Counted from the first letter of the stretch, positions 50,356 through 59,015 are shown. The stretch is 64,000 bases of DNA from Ruminococcus flavefaciens ND2009 (GCF_000621785.1 NZ_JHXI01000010.1:62001-126000); one strand, 5' to 3'. Program-made: numbers and translations. Notes: generated from the letters alone by a model not told the origin.

Positions 50356-50438
50356 CTCCCCGCAGTGCGGGGAGATGTCACGCAGTGACAGAGGGGCGCG
50401 CCTCCGTCAGAGGAGAACCTTTCCTCAGAAAGGTTTTT
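50356..50438 (+). ncRNA. Array of four adjacent hairpins ending in a terminator (candidate small RNA or repeat element)
   Basis: Four stems follow one another: CTCCCCGC-AGT-GCGGGGAG (50356-50374), TGTCAC-GCA-GTGACA (50376-50390), CTCC/GGAG near 50402-50415 and AACCTTTC-CTCA-GAAAGGTT followed by TTT (50416-50438). The first two share the style stem-AGT/GCA-stem. I recall similar strings in other gut Bacillota intergenic regions but cannot verify it. Either a dispersed palindromic repeat or a terminator-bearing small RNA. Confidence 0.5.
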
Positions 50439-50520
50439 CCCCCATAATTACGCGTAAACTTCTATATAAGCACCGCCCTTATCGGGGCTTTTTTATAGAT
50501 CAGGCACTTCTGTGCAAAAT

Positions 50521-50551
50521 AAAAGCGGCTGATGGTCTCTCAGCCGCTTTT
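50521..50551 (-). terminator. Bidirectional terminator after the CAP-dockerin gene
   Basis: AAAAGCGGCTGA/TCAGCCGCTTTT, a perfect 12-bp stem with a 7-nt loop and T tracts inside the stem on both strands. It lies 31 nt after the stop of the minus-strand CAP gene. A second short GCCC/GGGC hairpin with TTTTTT (50475-50494) precedes it. Confidence 0.85.
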
Positions 50552-50582
50552 ATCATGAACACACCTTTATATATCTTCTCTT

Positions 50583-51407
50583 TTAATTATTACCGTAATC
50601 ACCATTCAGTATCATTTCCATAGTCAGCGGAAGCTTCTTGTACTCGCCGAGTATGTACTTTTCCAGTACAACAACATCGGCAGAGGTTATAGTGCCGTCA
50701 TCCAGCATATCCGCACTTTCCAGCTGCAATGCATTGAATACCGTGCGTCCTGCCAGGTACTTGTTTATGGTAATGAGATCGAATGAATTTACCTCGCCGT
50801 CACCGTTTATGTCTCCCGAGCCCACAGGAACGGTCTCGTATCTCTCGGGAACATACTCGTTTTCCAGGGAACCGTCCACCCTTACGAAGATCTGCTCCCA
50901 GTAATACTTGTACTCGCTGTTGGGGTCATAGGAAACAGAAACGCCGATATGGGTATAATCGGGATTGACGATCGACTTCCAGTGATTGGGAGATTTTTTC
51001 CACTGTTCGAATGTTGCCTCGGCGCTGTTTGAGCCTGCGGCGATATTCTCAGCAGCCTTTGTCCAGGGCACCAGACTGTCATCAATTACAGTAAAGAACC
51101 TGTACTCCTCTGTACCGTCGGGCATTAAAACAGGCTCCGGACGTTCATGGCTGAAGTTGAATATACACTCTCTCGAGCGGACGTTTGATACGTCATTAAG
51201 GTAAGGTACAGCCTTCAGCGGCTTGACACCAGCCTCTATCCTTGCCTCATTTGTAAGGAAGAGTATCTCCTCAGCCATTCCGGCAAGGTCCTGCTCAATG
51301 TCGGCGTGGACGTCAGTTGAGGGAGTCTTTGAAAAACAGCACACAGAAATAATGACCGCAATGACTACAGCCATAGCTCTGCAAGAAAAACTTTTCACGC
51401 TGCTCAT
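50583..51407 (-). CDS. Secreted CAP (SCP/PR1) domain protein with C-terminal type I dockerin
   Basis: The 274-residue protein has a signal peptide (1-27), a CAP domain (about 45-175) with His88 (FNFSHERP), AAENIAAG and HWKSIVNPDYTHIGVSV, followed by a dockerin (about 196-260). The dockerin's first calcium loop GDINGDGEVNSFD is canonical; the second, ADMLDDGTITSAD, has Leu where Asn/Asp is usual at position 3. Dockerins dock onto scaffoldin cohesins, so this protein is probably part of a cellulosome-like complex. CAP domains are not carbohydrases. The ATG has GGGAGGTG upstream. Monocistronic. Confidence 0.92.
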   Translation of the reverse strand: MSSVKSFSCRAMAVVIAVIISVCCFSKTPSTDVHADIEQDLAGMAEEILFLTNEARIEAGVKPLKAVPYLNDVSNVRSRECIFNFSHERPEPVLMPDGTEEYRFFTVIDDSLVPWTKAAENIAAGSNSAEATFEQWKKSPNHWKSIVNPDYTHIGVSVSYDPNSEYKYYWEQIFVRVDGSLENEYVPERYETVPVGSGDINGDGEVNSFDLITINKYLAGRTVFNALQLESADMLDDGTITSADVVVLEKYILGEYKKLPLTMEMILNGDYGNN

Positions 51408-51601
51408 ACAAACACCTCCCGAAATATAATTACCTGCGCTACTTACAGTTTAGCACATATAAATATAATTTTAAAGAGGTTTTGCATCAATTTAGCAGAT
51501 TTCACAAATAAAATCTACATTTTGTACAACAAAAATTCTACAGGTTGTAATTTTTCTTTTGCTTTATCCGAAAAATAATTGAATTATTTGCCTATATACC
51601 G

Positions 51602-52060
51602 TTAATTTTTGTTGCTATTCTCAATTATTTCAGAAATCCTGCCGTAGTATTTGTCCAGAGACACGATAGCTACGTTGAGATAGTCCTCCAGCTGATCCCT
51701 TATATCATTTCTGTCCTTGCCGCCAAGAACAGCGCTTGTAAGTACCACCAGCTCGCCGTTATGCTCGATATACATCTTGCAGCCGAAGCTCTCCGAGTCT
51801 GCATTGAAGTCGTTGATGACCTGATAGAGATCCATGCCAACGCTTGTGAACTTTGCAGTGTGGTTCAGCGCCAGTGTCAGTGCCTGATTGTCGGGATTAT
51901 AGTGTATGAACACGTAGGGAGCTACCTCGTGATGAGGGAGCTTTGTGCGGAATCTTATCATATTAGCGTCATTATCATTGAGCTCGTATGGTACACTTCG
52001 GCTCTCAAGGAGTCCGCAGAAATCAGCTACTATGGGATTCATTACAACTTTATCGTCCAT
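51602..52060 (-). CDS. YbjN-like protein of unknown function
   Basis: The 152 residues read as a mixed alpha-beta fold like the YbjN / type III secretion chaperone-like family (FRTKLPHHEVAPYVFIHYN ... LTLALNHTAKFTSVGMDLYQVINDFNADSESFGCKMYIEHNGELVV). No catalytic motif or signal peptide, so probably cytoplasmic. The start ATG (MDDKVVMN) has GGAGG 9 nt upstream; an ATG two codons earlier is too close. Monocistronic, followed by the terminator region before the next gene. Confidence 0.7.
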   Translation of the reverse strand: MDDKVVMNPIVADFCGLLESRSVPYELNDNDANMIRFRTKLPHHEVAPYVFIHYNPDNQALTLALNHTAKFTSVGMDLYQVINDFNADSESFGCKMYIEHNGELVVLTSAVLGGKDRNDIRDQLEDYLNVAIVSLDKYYGRISEIIENSNKN

Positions 52061-52109
52061 GATCATATTCCTCCGTTAAGGTAATTTTCGGTTAATTTGC
52101 TATAAATCA

Positions 52110-52138
52110 ATTATATCACACCTGCACGAATTTGTCAA
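52110..52138 (-). promoter_or_regulatory. Promoter of the YbjN-like gene
   Basis: On the minus strand -35 TTGACA, 17-bp spacer, -10 TATAAT, leader about 45 nt. Confidence 0.83.
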
Positions 52139-52152
52139 TAATGTTTAAACGG

Positions 52153-52176
52153 AAAAAGCGCCCGTTTCCGAGCGCT
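52153..52176 (-). terminator. Terminator of the beta-helix lipoprotein gene
   Basis: AGCGCTCG-GAAA-CGGGCGCT (8 bp, one G-U, GNRA loop) followed on the minus strand by TTTTCC. It lies about 60 nt after the stop of the gene at 52237. Confidence 0.78.
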
Positions 52177-52236
52177 TTCCCCTTTAGGGTGGTTTATATG
52201 AAAAATGAAGATGTCAAAATGTTGATCGGCACAGCA

Positions 52237-54093
52237 TTACTCAAACTGATCCATGAAATTCTGAGGTCCCAGACAGGTAGTCATCTCGCTGACGGTAAAG
52301 CTAAATGAGCTTTCCTCGCCGCCGTCGCCTGCATAGGCTCTGTAGGTCTTCCCCTTTTCAAGGAGAGGAGTGCTGATAACTACATGGTCATAGGAATGCT
52401 GCGGAGCGTATCTGTAGAGCTCCTTGCCGCTCTCGTCCTCAAGGACGAATGGCGTGCCTGCTTCAAAGACTTTGTCAAAGCCCAGGGAAGCCGAATACTG
52501 TGTGGAGCTCAGTGACGGACGATCCGCCATATCGTGATAGCCCGTAGCCACCAGTGTGCCCCCCGAGACTATGAATACACCCGTGCAGTCCAGAGCGCTG
52601 TTCATGTTGTGCTCGGGACCCACTGCGGTTATATCGCCGCCCAGTATGGTGATGTCGCCGTTGGAGTCGATAGCGTCGCCGCCAAGAACATTTGCGTAAT
52701 AGGTGCCGCCGCTGAAGACGATGGAAACTCCCTCTATAGGCACGTCCTTGTGGCTTGCGTGGGAGCCGTCCCCTGCGTTGAGGCCGTCATCGTCGGCAAA
52801 TATATTGATACTGCCGCCGCTGATGTCCATAACAGCGGATTCAAATCCCTCACGGGCATTGAATATCTCCACTGTACCTCCGCTGACGGAAATGCTGATG
52901 TCTGAATGGATACCGTCGTCCCCTGCACTGAGGGTGATGTCGGCTTTTCCGCCTATGAACGCGCTTCCGTTGGAGTTGAAAGCGTCGTCTGCGGAATCTA
53001 TACTGAAGGTGCCGCCGTTAATATACAGCTCGGCGCCTGCCTTGATACCTTTTCTGCTTCGCGGAGCCTCTCCGCCGAATACCTCGTGGAGCTCCTTTCG
53101 TGAACTGCCTATATCAGCGGAGTTTATGTCCTTATCGGTGTTCTTATATCCCTCCGACAGGTCATTGCCCCCTGCTGTGGTGATGCGGAAGTCTCCTCCG
53201 TAGGCGGCAAACACGCCCTCTGCCTGTATACCGTCGCCCATGGAGCATATATCGAAGGAGCCGCCTTCGGCGTATACAAATCCGGGAAGGGTCTCGTCCT
53301 TGCCCGACGCCTTTATGCCGTCGCCCCCTGATGTTATATTGAAGGTGCCGTCTGCTACAGCCACATAGTCCTTAGCCTTTATGCCGTCGCAGCCTGCGGT
53401 GATGTTCAGCTCTCCGCCCGTCAGGACTATATCGTCCTTTGAGCGTATGCCGCAGTAGTTTCCCTTGATATTGAGAGTACCGCCGCCATTGATGGTAAGA
53501 CTGTCCCGGCTAAACAGTGCAGCGTCGGGTATATCCGACTCCTCGGGAATGATACTGCTCCTGCCGTCGGTGAGTGAGTTTACGCTGTTATACTCAAGGG
53601 TGATGTATGTTTTTTTGGCGTCATTTATGAGTAAAGGCGCCGACGTCCCGGAAGTGATATTTACGTTGTTCAACTTCAGATGAACACTTGCTTCCGGTGC
53701 ATCGATTATTATCTGCCCGTTTGTGAGCTCTCCCGATATGCTGTAAATGCCCTCGGAAGTGATAGTTACAGTGCTGCCCTCAATGGTCACGCCTGTTCCC
53801 TCGACCTCAGCCTTGCTGCCCATTAAGTTTATCTCTGCGTCATTCTCAACCAGCGGAGGAGATATGTCTTTCGTTGTGAACAATTCCTCCGGGGTCGGCA
53901 ATGTATCGGATATGCTTCTGACAGGCTCGGGGATATTTGCGGTCACGGTAGCAGCGGTAGTATCAGATGTGGTGTACTCCGTTGTGACTGCTGTATCCGA
54001 ACTGCTGCCCTTTGATGAGCTGCAGCCCGCTGTCACGGAAGCGAGGTAAGCCGCAGCAGCAAGCAAGCCCAGGAGCTTAGCGTATTTTTTCAT
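52237..54093 (-). CDS. Carbohydrate-binding beta-helix lipoprotein (Cthe_2159-like, DUF4353)
   Basis: The 618 residues start with a lipoprotein signal (VTAGC, Cys24) and a Thr/Ser-rich linker. From about residue 95 to 560 the chain is a run of short beta rungs such as GGTLNIKGNYCGIRSKDD, GGELNITAGCDGIKAKDY and GGTFNITSGGDGIKASG, the parallel beta-helix pattern of the Cthe_2159 family, whose type member binds polygalacturonic acid and cellulose. A C-terminal beta domain follows. A surface pectin- or polysaccharide-capture role is inferred. The ribosome binding site is weak (AGCAGG). Confidence 0.88.
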   Translation of the reverse strand: MKKYAKLLGLLAAAAYLASVTAGCSSSKGSSSDTAVTTEYTTSDTTAATVTANIPEPVRSISDTLPTPEELFTTKDISPPLVENDAEINLMGSKAEVEGTGVTIEGSTVTITSEGIYSISGELTNGQIIIDAPEASVHLKLNNVNITSGTSAPLLINDAKKTYITLEYNSVNSLTDGRSSIIPEESDIPDAALFSRDSLTINGGGTLNIKGNYCGIRSKDDIVLTGGELNITAGCDGIKAKDYVAVADGTFNITSGGDGIKASGKDETLPGFVYAEGGSFDICSMGDGIQAEGVFAAYGGDFRITTAGGNDLSEGYKNTDKDINSADIGSSRKELHEVFGGEAPRSRKGIKAGAELYINGGTFSIDSADDAFNSNGSAFIGGKADITLSAGDDGIHSDISISVSGGTVEIFNAREGFESAVMDISGGSINIFADDDGLNAGDGSHASHKDVPIEGVSIVFSGGTYYANVLGGDAIDSNGDITILGGDITAVGPEHNMNSALDCTGVFIVSGGTLVATGYHDMADRPSLSSTQYSASLGFDKVFEAGTPFVLEDESGKELYRYAPQHSYDHVVISTPLLEKGKTYRAYAGDGGEESSFSFTVSEMTTCLGPQNFMDQFE

Positions 54094-54231
54094 AGTAAAA
54101 ACCTGCTTTCTCTGTCTTTTTGCCTTGCAGCTCTCTATCCAATGTAAGCATTATACGCTACAGATATGTGCATTATGTGATAGAAAGCTGAATTATTGAT
54201 GTAGCAGCCAGATCCAGAAGCTGATACTTGA
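54094..54231. other. Intergenic region upstream of the beta-helix lipoprotein
   Basis: No gene seen. On the minus strand a TATAAT near 54152 could be the -10 of the lipoprotein promoter, but no matching -35 box was found. The rest is unremarkable up to the palindromic element at 54232. Confidence 0.4.
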
Positions 54232-54315
54232 CAAAAATGAAATTTCTCTGCGTTGCAAAAGCTCGAAATACGGCAGTATTCCTTCACTTTTGCGCCTTGA
54301 TAAATTCCATTTTTG
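54232..54315. repeat. 84-bp near-palindromic element with three nested arms
   Basis: Outer arms CAAAAATGAAATTT (54232-54245) and AAATTCCATTTTTG (54302-54315), complementary in 13 of 14 positions; middle arms GCAAAAG/CTTTTGC (54255-54261, 54287-54293); inner arms AATAC/GTATT (54267-54271, 54276-54280) around GGCA. The whole unit can fold into one long hairpin. The size and nested symmetry suit a REP or MITE-like repeat. No coding capacity. Confidence 0.68.
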
Positions 54316-54357
54316 CCTTCGTCCGGACTTCAGGATCTGATTGCTCCATCAATAAAA

Positions 54358-54387
54358 GAAAAATCCTCACGGAAAGTCCGTGAGGAT
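54358..54387 (-). terminator. Terminator of the small lipoprotein gene
   Basis: ATCCTCACGGA/TCCGTGAGGAT, a perfect 11-bp stem with a 3-nt loop, followed on the minus strand by TTTCTTTTATTG. It lies 10 nt after the stop codon. Confidence 0.85.
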
Positions 54388-54396
54388 AAGAACGTA

Positions 54397-55131
54397 TCAA
54401 AGTCCCGAAACTGTGAAGTCCACCTCTATGTCGGTCCAGTCCTTGAATTCGGCAGGATCCACGATCTGAGCGGAATAGCTGCCGTCGTTGAGCTCCGAAG
54501 GCGTATTGAAGTCGTAGTTTGTATAGAGAGCTCCCTCGGCTGTTCTTGCATCTGCGGGAAGGTACTCGTCGCTTACCCACTCGTTGTAGATATTTGAGCG
54601 TACAGCCTCAGCCTCGGTATTGGTGTAATTCTTCTTTTTCAGCTCCACGTCCCTGCCGTCCACCTTTACGTTCTTGACGGTGATGATAGCATTTGGAAGG
54701 ACCTTCTCGGCGTCGGCGATGATGACTGCCGCAAAGCCTATGCCGTTTACCTTGTAGGAGCCCTTGGGGTCTCCTGATGCCAGATACTGGAAGGCGGTGC
54801 TGTTGGCTGTGACGCTTACCTTATAGTCGCCGTTGCCGTTTATGTGTACTGTCCCTGCCTTGTAGCAGAGGGGGTTCTTCTCGTCTGTGCCGCCCAGGTA
54901 CTGCTTGTCCCAGTTGGCGTCAACTACGGCAAGATAGGCATCTCCCGAAGCTGCCTCAACAGCCTCATCGAAGTCTACTCCCGGAACTGCTGCCGTGGTG
55001 GGCTCTGTCTCGGGCTCGGCAGCCGTACCCTTGTCGGGCGCCTTGCTCTTTTTACCGGAGCTGCACGAAGCAGAGCCTCCGCATATCACAGCGGCAGCAA
55101 GCAGAGCTGCCAGCACTTTGGTTATTTTCAT
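54397..55131 (-). CDS. Hypothetical lipoprotein
   Basis: The 244 residues start MKITKVLAALLAAAVICGG with a lipoprotein signal (SASC, Cys23), then a T/E/P-rich linker. The remaining 190 residues look like beta-rich modules (VHINGNGDYKVSVTANS; IGFAAVIIADAEKVLPNAIITVKNVKVDGRDVEL), similar to carbohydrate-binding folds. No motif recognised for a function. The start ATG has GAGG 8 nt upstream; earlier in-frame starts lie inside the leader. Monocistronic. Confidence 0.8.
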   Translation of the reverse strand: MKITKVLAALLAAAVICGGSASCSSGKKSKAPDKGTAAEPETEPTTAAVPGVDFDEAVEAASGDAYLAVVDANWDKQYLGGTDEKNPLCYKAGTVHINGNGDYKVSVTANSTAFQYLASGDPKGSYKVNGIGFAAVIIADAEKVLPNAIITVKNVKVDGRDVELKKKNYTNTEAEAVRSNIYNEWVSDEYLPADARTAEGALYTNYDFNTPSELNDGSYSAQIVDPAEFKDWTDIEVDFTVSGL

Positions 55132-55177
55132 TTTCATGACCTCATTTCCCATAACATTTACATATTCAACTATTATA

Positions 55178-55206
55178 ATAATACACGATATGCCGTTTTT
55201 CTGCAA
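55178..55206 (-). promoter_or_regulatory. Probable promoter of the small lipoprotein gene
   Basis: On the minus strand -35 TTGCAG, 17-bp spacer, -10 TATTAT. Confidence 0.55.
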
Positions 55207-55256
55207 GATACTTATTGAACAAACTTTTTACTTTGACTGTTTTTTGAATTGTATAA

Positions 55257-57146
55257 TCAGCTCAGTTCAAACATACCCGTGTACAGCTGATAGTACTTGC
55301 CATGCTGTGCGATGAGCTCTCTGTGGTTTCCTCTCTCGATTATCCTGCCATGCTCCAGCACCATGATGGCGTGGGAGTTGCGGACGGTTGAGAGCCTGTG
55401 GGCAATGACGAATACGGTCCTGCCCTCCATAAGGGAGTCCATGCCCTTTTCGATGAGGGCTTCTGTACGGGTGTCGATGGAGCTGGTAGCCTCATCGAGA
55501 ATGAGCACAGGCGGGTCTGCAACGGCGGCTCTTGCAATGGCAAGGAGCTGACGCTGTCCCTGTGACAGGTTGGCACCGTCGGCGGTGAGCATGGTGTCAT
55601 AGCCGTTTTCAAGGTGCTTTATGAAGCTGTCTGCGTTGGCGAGCTCTGCTGCTGCGTAGACCTCCTCGTCGGTGGCGTCAAGCTTTCCGTAGCGGATATT
55701 GTCCATGACTGTTCCCGTGAACAGGTGGGTGTCCTGAAGAACTATGGACTGGGAGCGTCTCAGGTCGACCTTCTTTATCTTGTTGATGTTTATGCCGTCA
55801 TAGCGTATCTTGCCCTCGGGCACATCGTAGAAGCGGTTTATGAGGTTGATGATAGTGGTCTTGCCTGCGCCCGTTGAGCCTACGAATGCTATCTTCTGTC
55901 CCGGCTTCGCATAGAGTGATATGCCGTTGAGGACGGTCTTGTTGGGCTCATAGCCGAACACCACATCGTCGAATTCCACATTTCCGCGTACCTCGGTGTA
56001 GGTAACGGTGCCCTCAGCCTTGTGGGGGTGCTTCCATGCCCAGTGACCTGTGCGCTTGTCGGTCTCGGTAACTGTGCCGTCGGGAGCTATCTCCGCATTT
56101 ACCAGTGTCACATAGCCCTCGTCAGCCTCGGGCTCCTCGTCGATGACGCGGAATATCCTCTCTGCACCTGCAAGGGCAGTGAGTACGGAATTGAGCTGCT
56201 GGGACACCTGTGTGATGGGCTGTGAGAAGGAACGGGTGAACATGAGGTAGGACACAACGGTACCGATAGTCATGCCGCCGATGTTCTTCACGGCGAAGAT
56301 ACCGCCGATTATGGCAGTTGCGGCGTAATGTATATAGGACAGGTTGTTCATGACGGGCATGAGGATATTTGCGAAGGTATTGGCATGGGTGGCAGCCTTG
56401 CACAGCTCCTCGTTGAGAGCGTCGAACTCCTCCTCAGCCTTGTCCTCATGGCAGAATACCTTGACCACCTTCTGACCTTCTATCATCTCCTCGATATAGC
56501 CGTTCACTCTTCCGAGAGCCTTCTGCTGGGCGATGAAGCCCCTGCTGCTCCGTGAGCCCACGAAGCCTATGACCTTGATGATTATGAACAGCATTGCAAT
56601 AACAAGTATGGTCAGTCTCCAGCTGTAGATGAGCATAGCCGTGAAAACTCCCACGATAGTCACCGCTGAGCTGATGAACTGGGCGATACTGTTGCTGAGC
56701 ATCTCGCGGATAGCATCGGTATCATTGGTGTAGAGACTCATGAGCTCGCCGTGGGTGTGCTTGTCGAAGAAGCGTATGGGCAGCATTTCCATCTTGCAGA
56801 AAAGGTCGTTCCTTATACGCATGAGGGTGGTGGTGGATATTTTCATCATCATACGCTGATAAAACAGCGAGCAGAGAGCTCCCATGATGTATATCGCTGA
56901 CATGAGGGCAAGTATGCTGATGAATTCACCGTAGCGCCATTTGCCGTCGCCTACTGCCCTGTTGAGGTTGTCGATAATGGGCTTGAGAAGCGAGTTTCCC
57001 ATGATACCCGCAAAGGAGCTGAAGATTATGCAGATGACCACGAAGATGAACTGCACGCGGAAGCCGTACATATAGCTGAATATGCGCTTCAGAGCCTTGA
57101 ATGTGTTCTCGGGCTTTGCCATTGCTCTTTGTGTTCTCGGAGGCAT
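55257..57146 (-). CDS. Heterodimeric ABC exporter subunit, canonical ATPase half (BmrD/LmrD type)
   Basis: The 629 residues contain an N-terminal six-helix exporter domain (about 25-330) and an ATPase domain: Walker A GSTGAGKTT, signature LSQGQRQLLAIARA, Walker B VLILDEATSSID with the catalytic Glu, and the switch His in VIAHRLS. A 40-residue insert between the domains (GTVTETDKRTGHWAWKHPHKAEG) is a family feature. Its ATG overlaps the stop of the partner subunit (TAATG). The pair probably exports drugs or peptides. Confidence 0.94.
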   Translation of the reverse strand: MPPRTQRAMAKPENTFKALKRIFSYMYGFRVQFIFVVICIIFSSFAGIMGNSLLKPIIDNLNRAVGDGKWRYGEFISILALMSAIYIMGALCSLFYQRMMMKISTTTLMRIRNDLFCKMEMLPIRFFDKHTHGELMSLYTNDTDAIREMLSNSIAQFISSAVTIVGVFTAMLIYSWRLTILVIAMLFIIIKVIGFVGSRSSRGFIAQQKALGRVNGYIEEMIEGQKVVKVFCHEDKAEEEFDALNEELCKAATHANTFANILMPVMNNLSYIHYAATAIIGGIFAVKNIGGMTIGTVVSYLMFTRSFSQPITQVSQQLNSVLTALAGAERIFRVIDEEPEADEGYVTLVNAEIAPDGTVTETDKRTGHWAWKHPHKAEGTVTYTEVRGNVEFDDVVFGYEPNKTVLNGISLYAKPGQKIAFVGSTGAGKTTIINLINRFYDVPEGKIRYDGININKIKKVDLRRSQSIVLQDTHLFTGTVMDNIRYGKLDATDEEVYAAAELANADSFIKHLENGYDTMLTADGANLSQGQRQLLAIARAAVADPPVLILDEATSSIDTRTEALIEKGMDSLMEGRTVFVIAHRLSTVRNSHAIMVLEHGRIIERGNHRELIAQHGKYYQLYTGMFELS

Positions 57147-58873
57147 TATTCTTCATCTCCCTTCTGCTGTGAGTCATATACCTCGCGGTATATCCCGCTG
57201 GACTCCATGAGCTGTGCATGGGTGCCGATGTCGGTTATCCTGCCGCCGTCCATGACGATTATCCTGTCTGCGTCCATGACTGAGGTTATACGCTGAGCGA
57301 TGATGATAGTGGTGGTGTCGCCCAGCTTCTCGCGGAACGCCTTTCGGATACTGCTGTCTGTAGCAGTGTCAACAGCGCTGGTGGAGTCGTCCAGAATGAT
57401 TATCTTAGGCTTTTTCAGAAGGGCTCTTGCAATACAGAGCCTCTGCTTCTGACCTCCCGATACGTTTACGCCGCCCTGTCCCAGGTCGGTGTCGTAGCCC
57501 TCGGGGAAGCTCATGATGAAGTCGTGAGCGCAGGCTGACTTGCAGGCGTCTATTATCTCCTCGTCTGTGGCATTCTCGTCGCCCCAGCGGAGATTGTCCT
57601 TGATAGTGCCCGAGAACAGCACGTTCTTCTGGAGCACCATTGCCACCTGGTCGCGGAGAGTCTCAAGGGGATACTCCTTTACATCGTGACCTCCGACCAG
57701 TACCCTTCCTGCGGTGGCATCATAGAGACGGGGTATGAGCTGTACCAGCGAGGTCTTTGACGAGCCCGTACCGCCGATGATACCGATGGTCTCGCCTGAA
57801 TGTATATCCAGGTCTATGCCCTCAAGGGCAAGGTTTTCCATATCGTCATAGTAGCTGAAGCTGACATTCTCAAATCTTATGGAGCCGTCCTCTGCGGACA
57901 CGGAAGCTCCCTCGGGAGCCACGATGGTGGGCTTCTCCTTCAGTACCTCGTAGATACGCTGGAGAGAAGCTCTCGATACCACGAACATGATGAACAGCAT
58001 GGAAAGCATCATCAGCGACATGAGTATCTGTCCCACGAACATGATGAAGCTGTAGAGCTCGCCTGTCTCTATACCGCCCTTTACGGACATATGACCGCCG
58101 AAGTAGAGTATGGCGACTATGCTTGCATACATTACCAGCTGCATGATAGGCATATTGAGTATTACCAGCTTTTCCGCCGCGAACTGCGCCAGACGGACGT
58201 CGTTGGTGTTCTCCTCAAAGCGCTTCTTCTCATAGTCCTCACGGGCAAAAGCCTTTACCACGCGGATACCGATGAGGTTTTCCTGTATCCTTCCGTTCAT
58301 GCTGTCATATTTGGTCAGCATCTTCTCGAAGCGGGGGTGCGCCTTGGAGATGATGAAGAACACCGCACAGCCCAGCACGGGTATGGCGAACAGGAATATC
58401 ACCGACAGCTTTGCATTCTGCCTTACCGCCATTACCGTGGCACAGACCAGCATGATGGGCGAGCGGAATGCCATGCGTATGAACATCATAAAGGCGTTCT
58501 GTATATTGGTGACGTCCGTGGTGAGACGTGTGGTCAGCGACGCCGTTGAGAAGCGGTCCACATTTGCAAAGGAGAAGCCCTGTACCTTGCGGAAAAGAGC
58601 GCTTCTGAGATTTTTTGCGAAGCCCATTGCCGCAACTGCGCTGAATCTTGCCGCCAGTGCGCCGAAGCACAGCGAGCATATTGACATAACGACCATAAGT
58701 CCGCCCATTCGCGCAACATAGCCTATGTCTCCCATTTTTATGCCGTTATCTATTATCTTTCCCATGACTATCGGTATCAGCACCTCCATGAGCACCTCTC
58801 CGATAATGGTCACAGGCGAAAGAATCGCCTGTTTCTTGTACTTTCCCACATGGGAAAATATGGTCTTGTACAT
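57146..58873 (-). CDS. Heterodimeric ABC exporter subunit, degenerate ATPase half (BmrC/LmrC type)
   Basis: The 575 residues hold six helices (about 15-300) and an ATPase domain. Walker A is GGTGSSKTS, with Ser where Gly is usual. The signature VSGGQKQRLCIARA is intact. Walker B is IIILDDSTSAVD, with Asp in place of the catalytic Glu, and Gln replaces the switch His (IIAQRIT). These changes are typical of the non-hydrolysing half of heterodimeric exporters and mark it as the partner of the downstream subunit rather than as a broken gene. The promoter lies at 58914-58942. Confidence 0.94.
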   Translation of the reverse strand: MYKTIFSHVGKYKKQAILSPVTIIGEVLMEVLIPIVMGKIIDNGIKMGDIGYVARMGGLMVVMSICSLCFGALAARFSAVAAMGFAKNLRSALFRKVQGFSFANVDRFSTASLTTRLTTDVTNIQNAFMMFIRMAFRSPIMLVCATVMAVRQNAKLSVIFLFAIPVLGCAVFFIISKAHPRFEKMLTKYDSMNGRIQENLIGIRVVKAFAREDYEKKRFEENTNDVRLAQFAAEKLVILNMPIMQLVMYASIVAILYFGGHMSVKGGIETGELYSFIMFVGQILMSLMMLSMLFIMFVVSRASLQRIYEVLKEKPTIVAPEGASVSAEDGSIRFENVSFSYYDDMENLALEGIDLDIHSGETIGIIGGTGSSKTSLVQLIPRLYDATAGRVLVGGHDVKEYPLETLRDQVAMVLQKNVLFSGTIKDNLRWGDENATDEEIIDACKSACAHDFIMSFPEGYDTDLGQGGVNVSGGQKQRLCIARALLKKPKIIILDDSTSAVDTATDSSIRKAFREKLGDTTTIIIAQRITSVMDADRIIVMDGGRITDIGTHAQLMESSGIYREVYDSQQKGDEE

Positions 58874-58913
58874 TCACATTCCCCTTTCACATCGTTTATA
58901 CAGTCTAACTTTT

Positions 58914-58942
58914 ATTTTAACATTTGTAATGTATCTTGTCAA
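58914..58942 (-). promoter_or_regulatory. Promoter of the heterodimeric exporter operon
   Basis: On the minus strand -35 TTGACA, 17-bp spacer, -10 TAAAAT. Divergent to the CPBP promoter at 58968. Confidence 0.75.
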
Positions 58943-58944
58943 AT

Positions 58945-58961
58945 GGGGAGAAACTCTCCCC
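58945..58961. promoter_or_regulatory. Inverted repeat GGGGAG-N5-CTCCCC between divergent promoters
   Basis: Perfect 6-bp arms lying just between the two -35 boxes (58942 and 58968). CTCCG/CGGAG (58961-58979) overlaps the plus-strand -35 box. Both are plausible operators for shared control, but short. Confidence 0.45.
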
Positions 58962-58967
58962 TCCGCC

Positions 58968-58996
58968 TTGACATCGGAGTGATACTATAGTAAAAT
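58968..58996 (+). promoter_or_regulatory. Promoter of the CPBP protease gene
   Basis: -35 TTGACA, 17-bp spacer, -10 TAAAAT, leader of about 15 nt. Confidence 0.68.
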
Positions 58997-59015
58997 GTTA
59001 TTCGGAGGTGTTATG

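Noticed and set aside
57146-58873. Exporter ATPase with Asp for Glu and Gln for His as a pseudogene
   Set aside because: These substitutions are the normal degenerate site of heterodimeric exporters; the rest of the gene is intact and coupled to a canonical partner.
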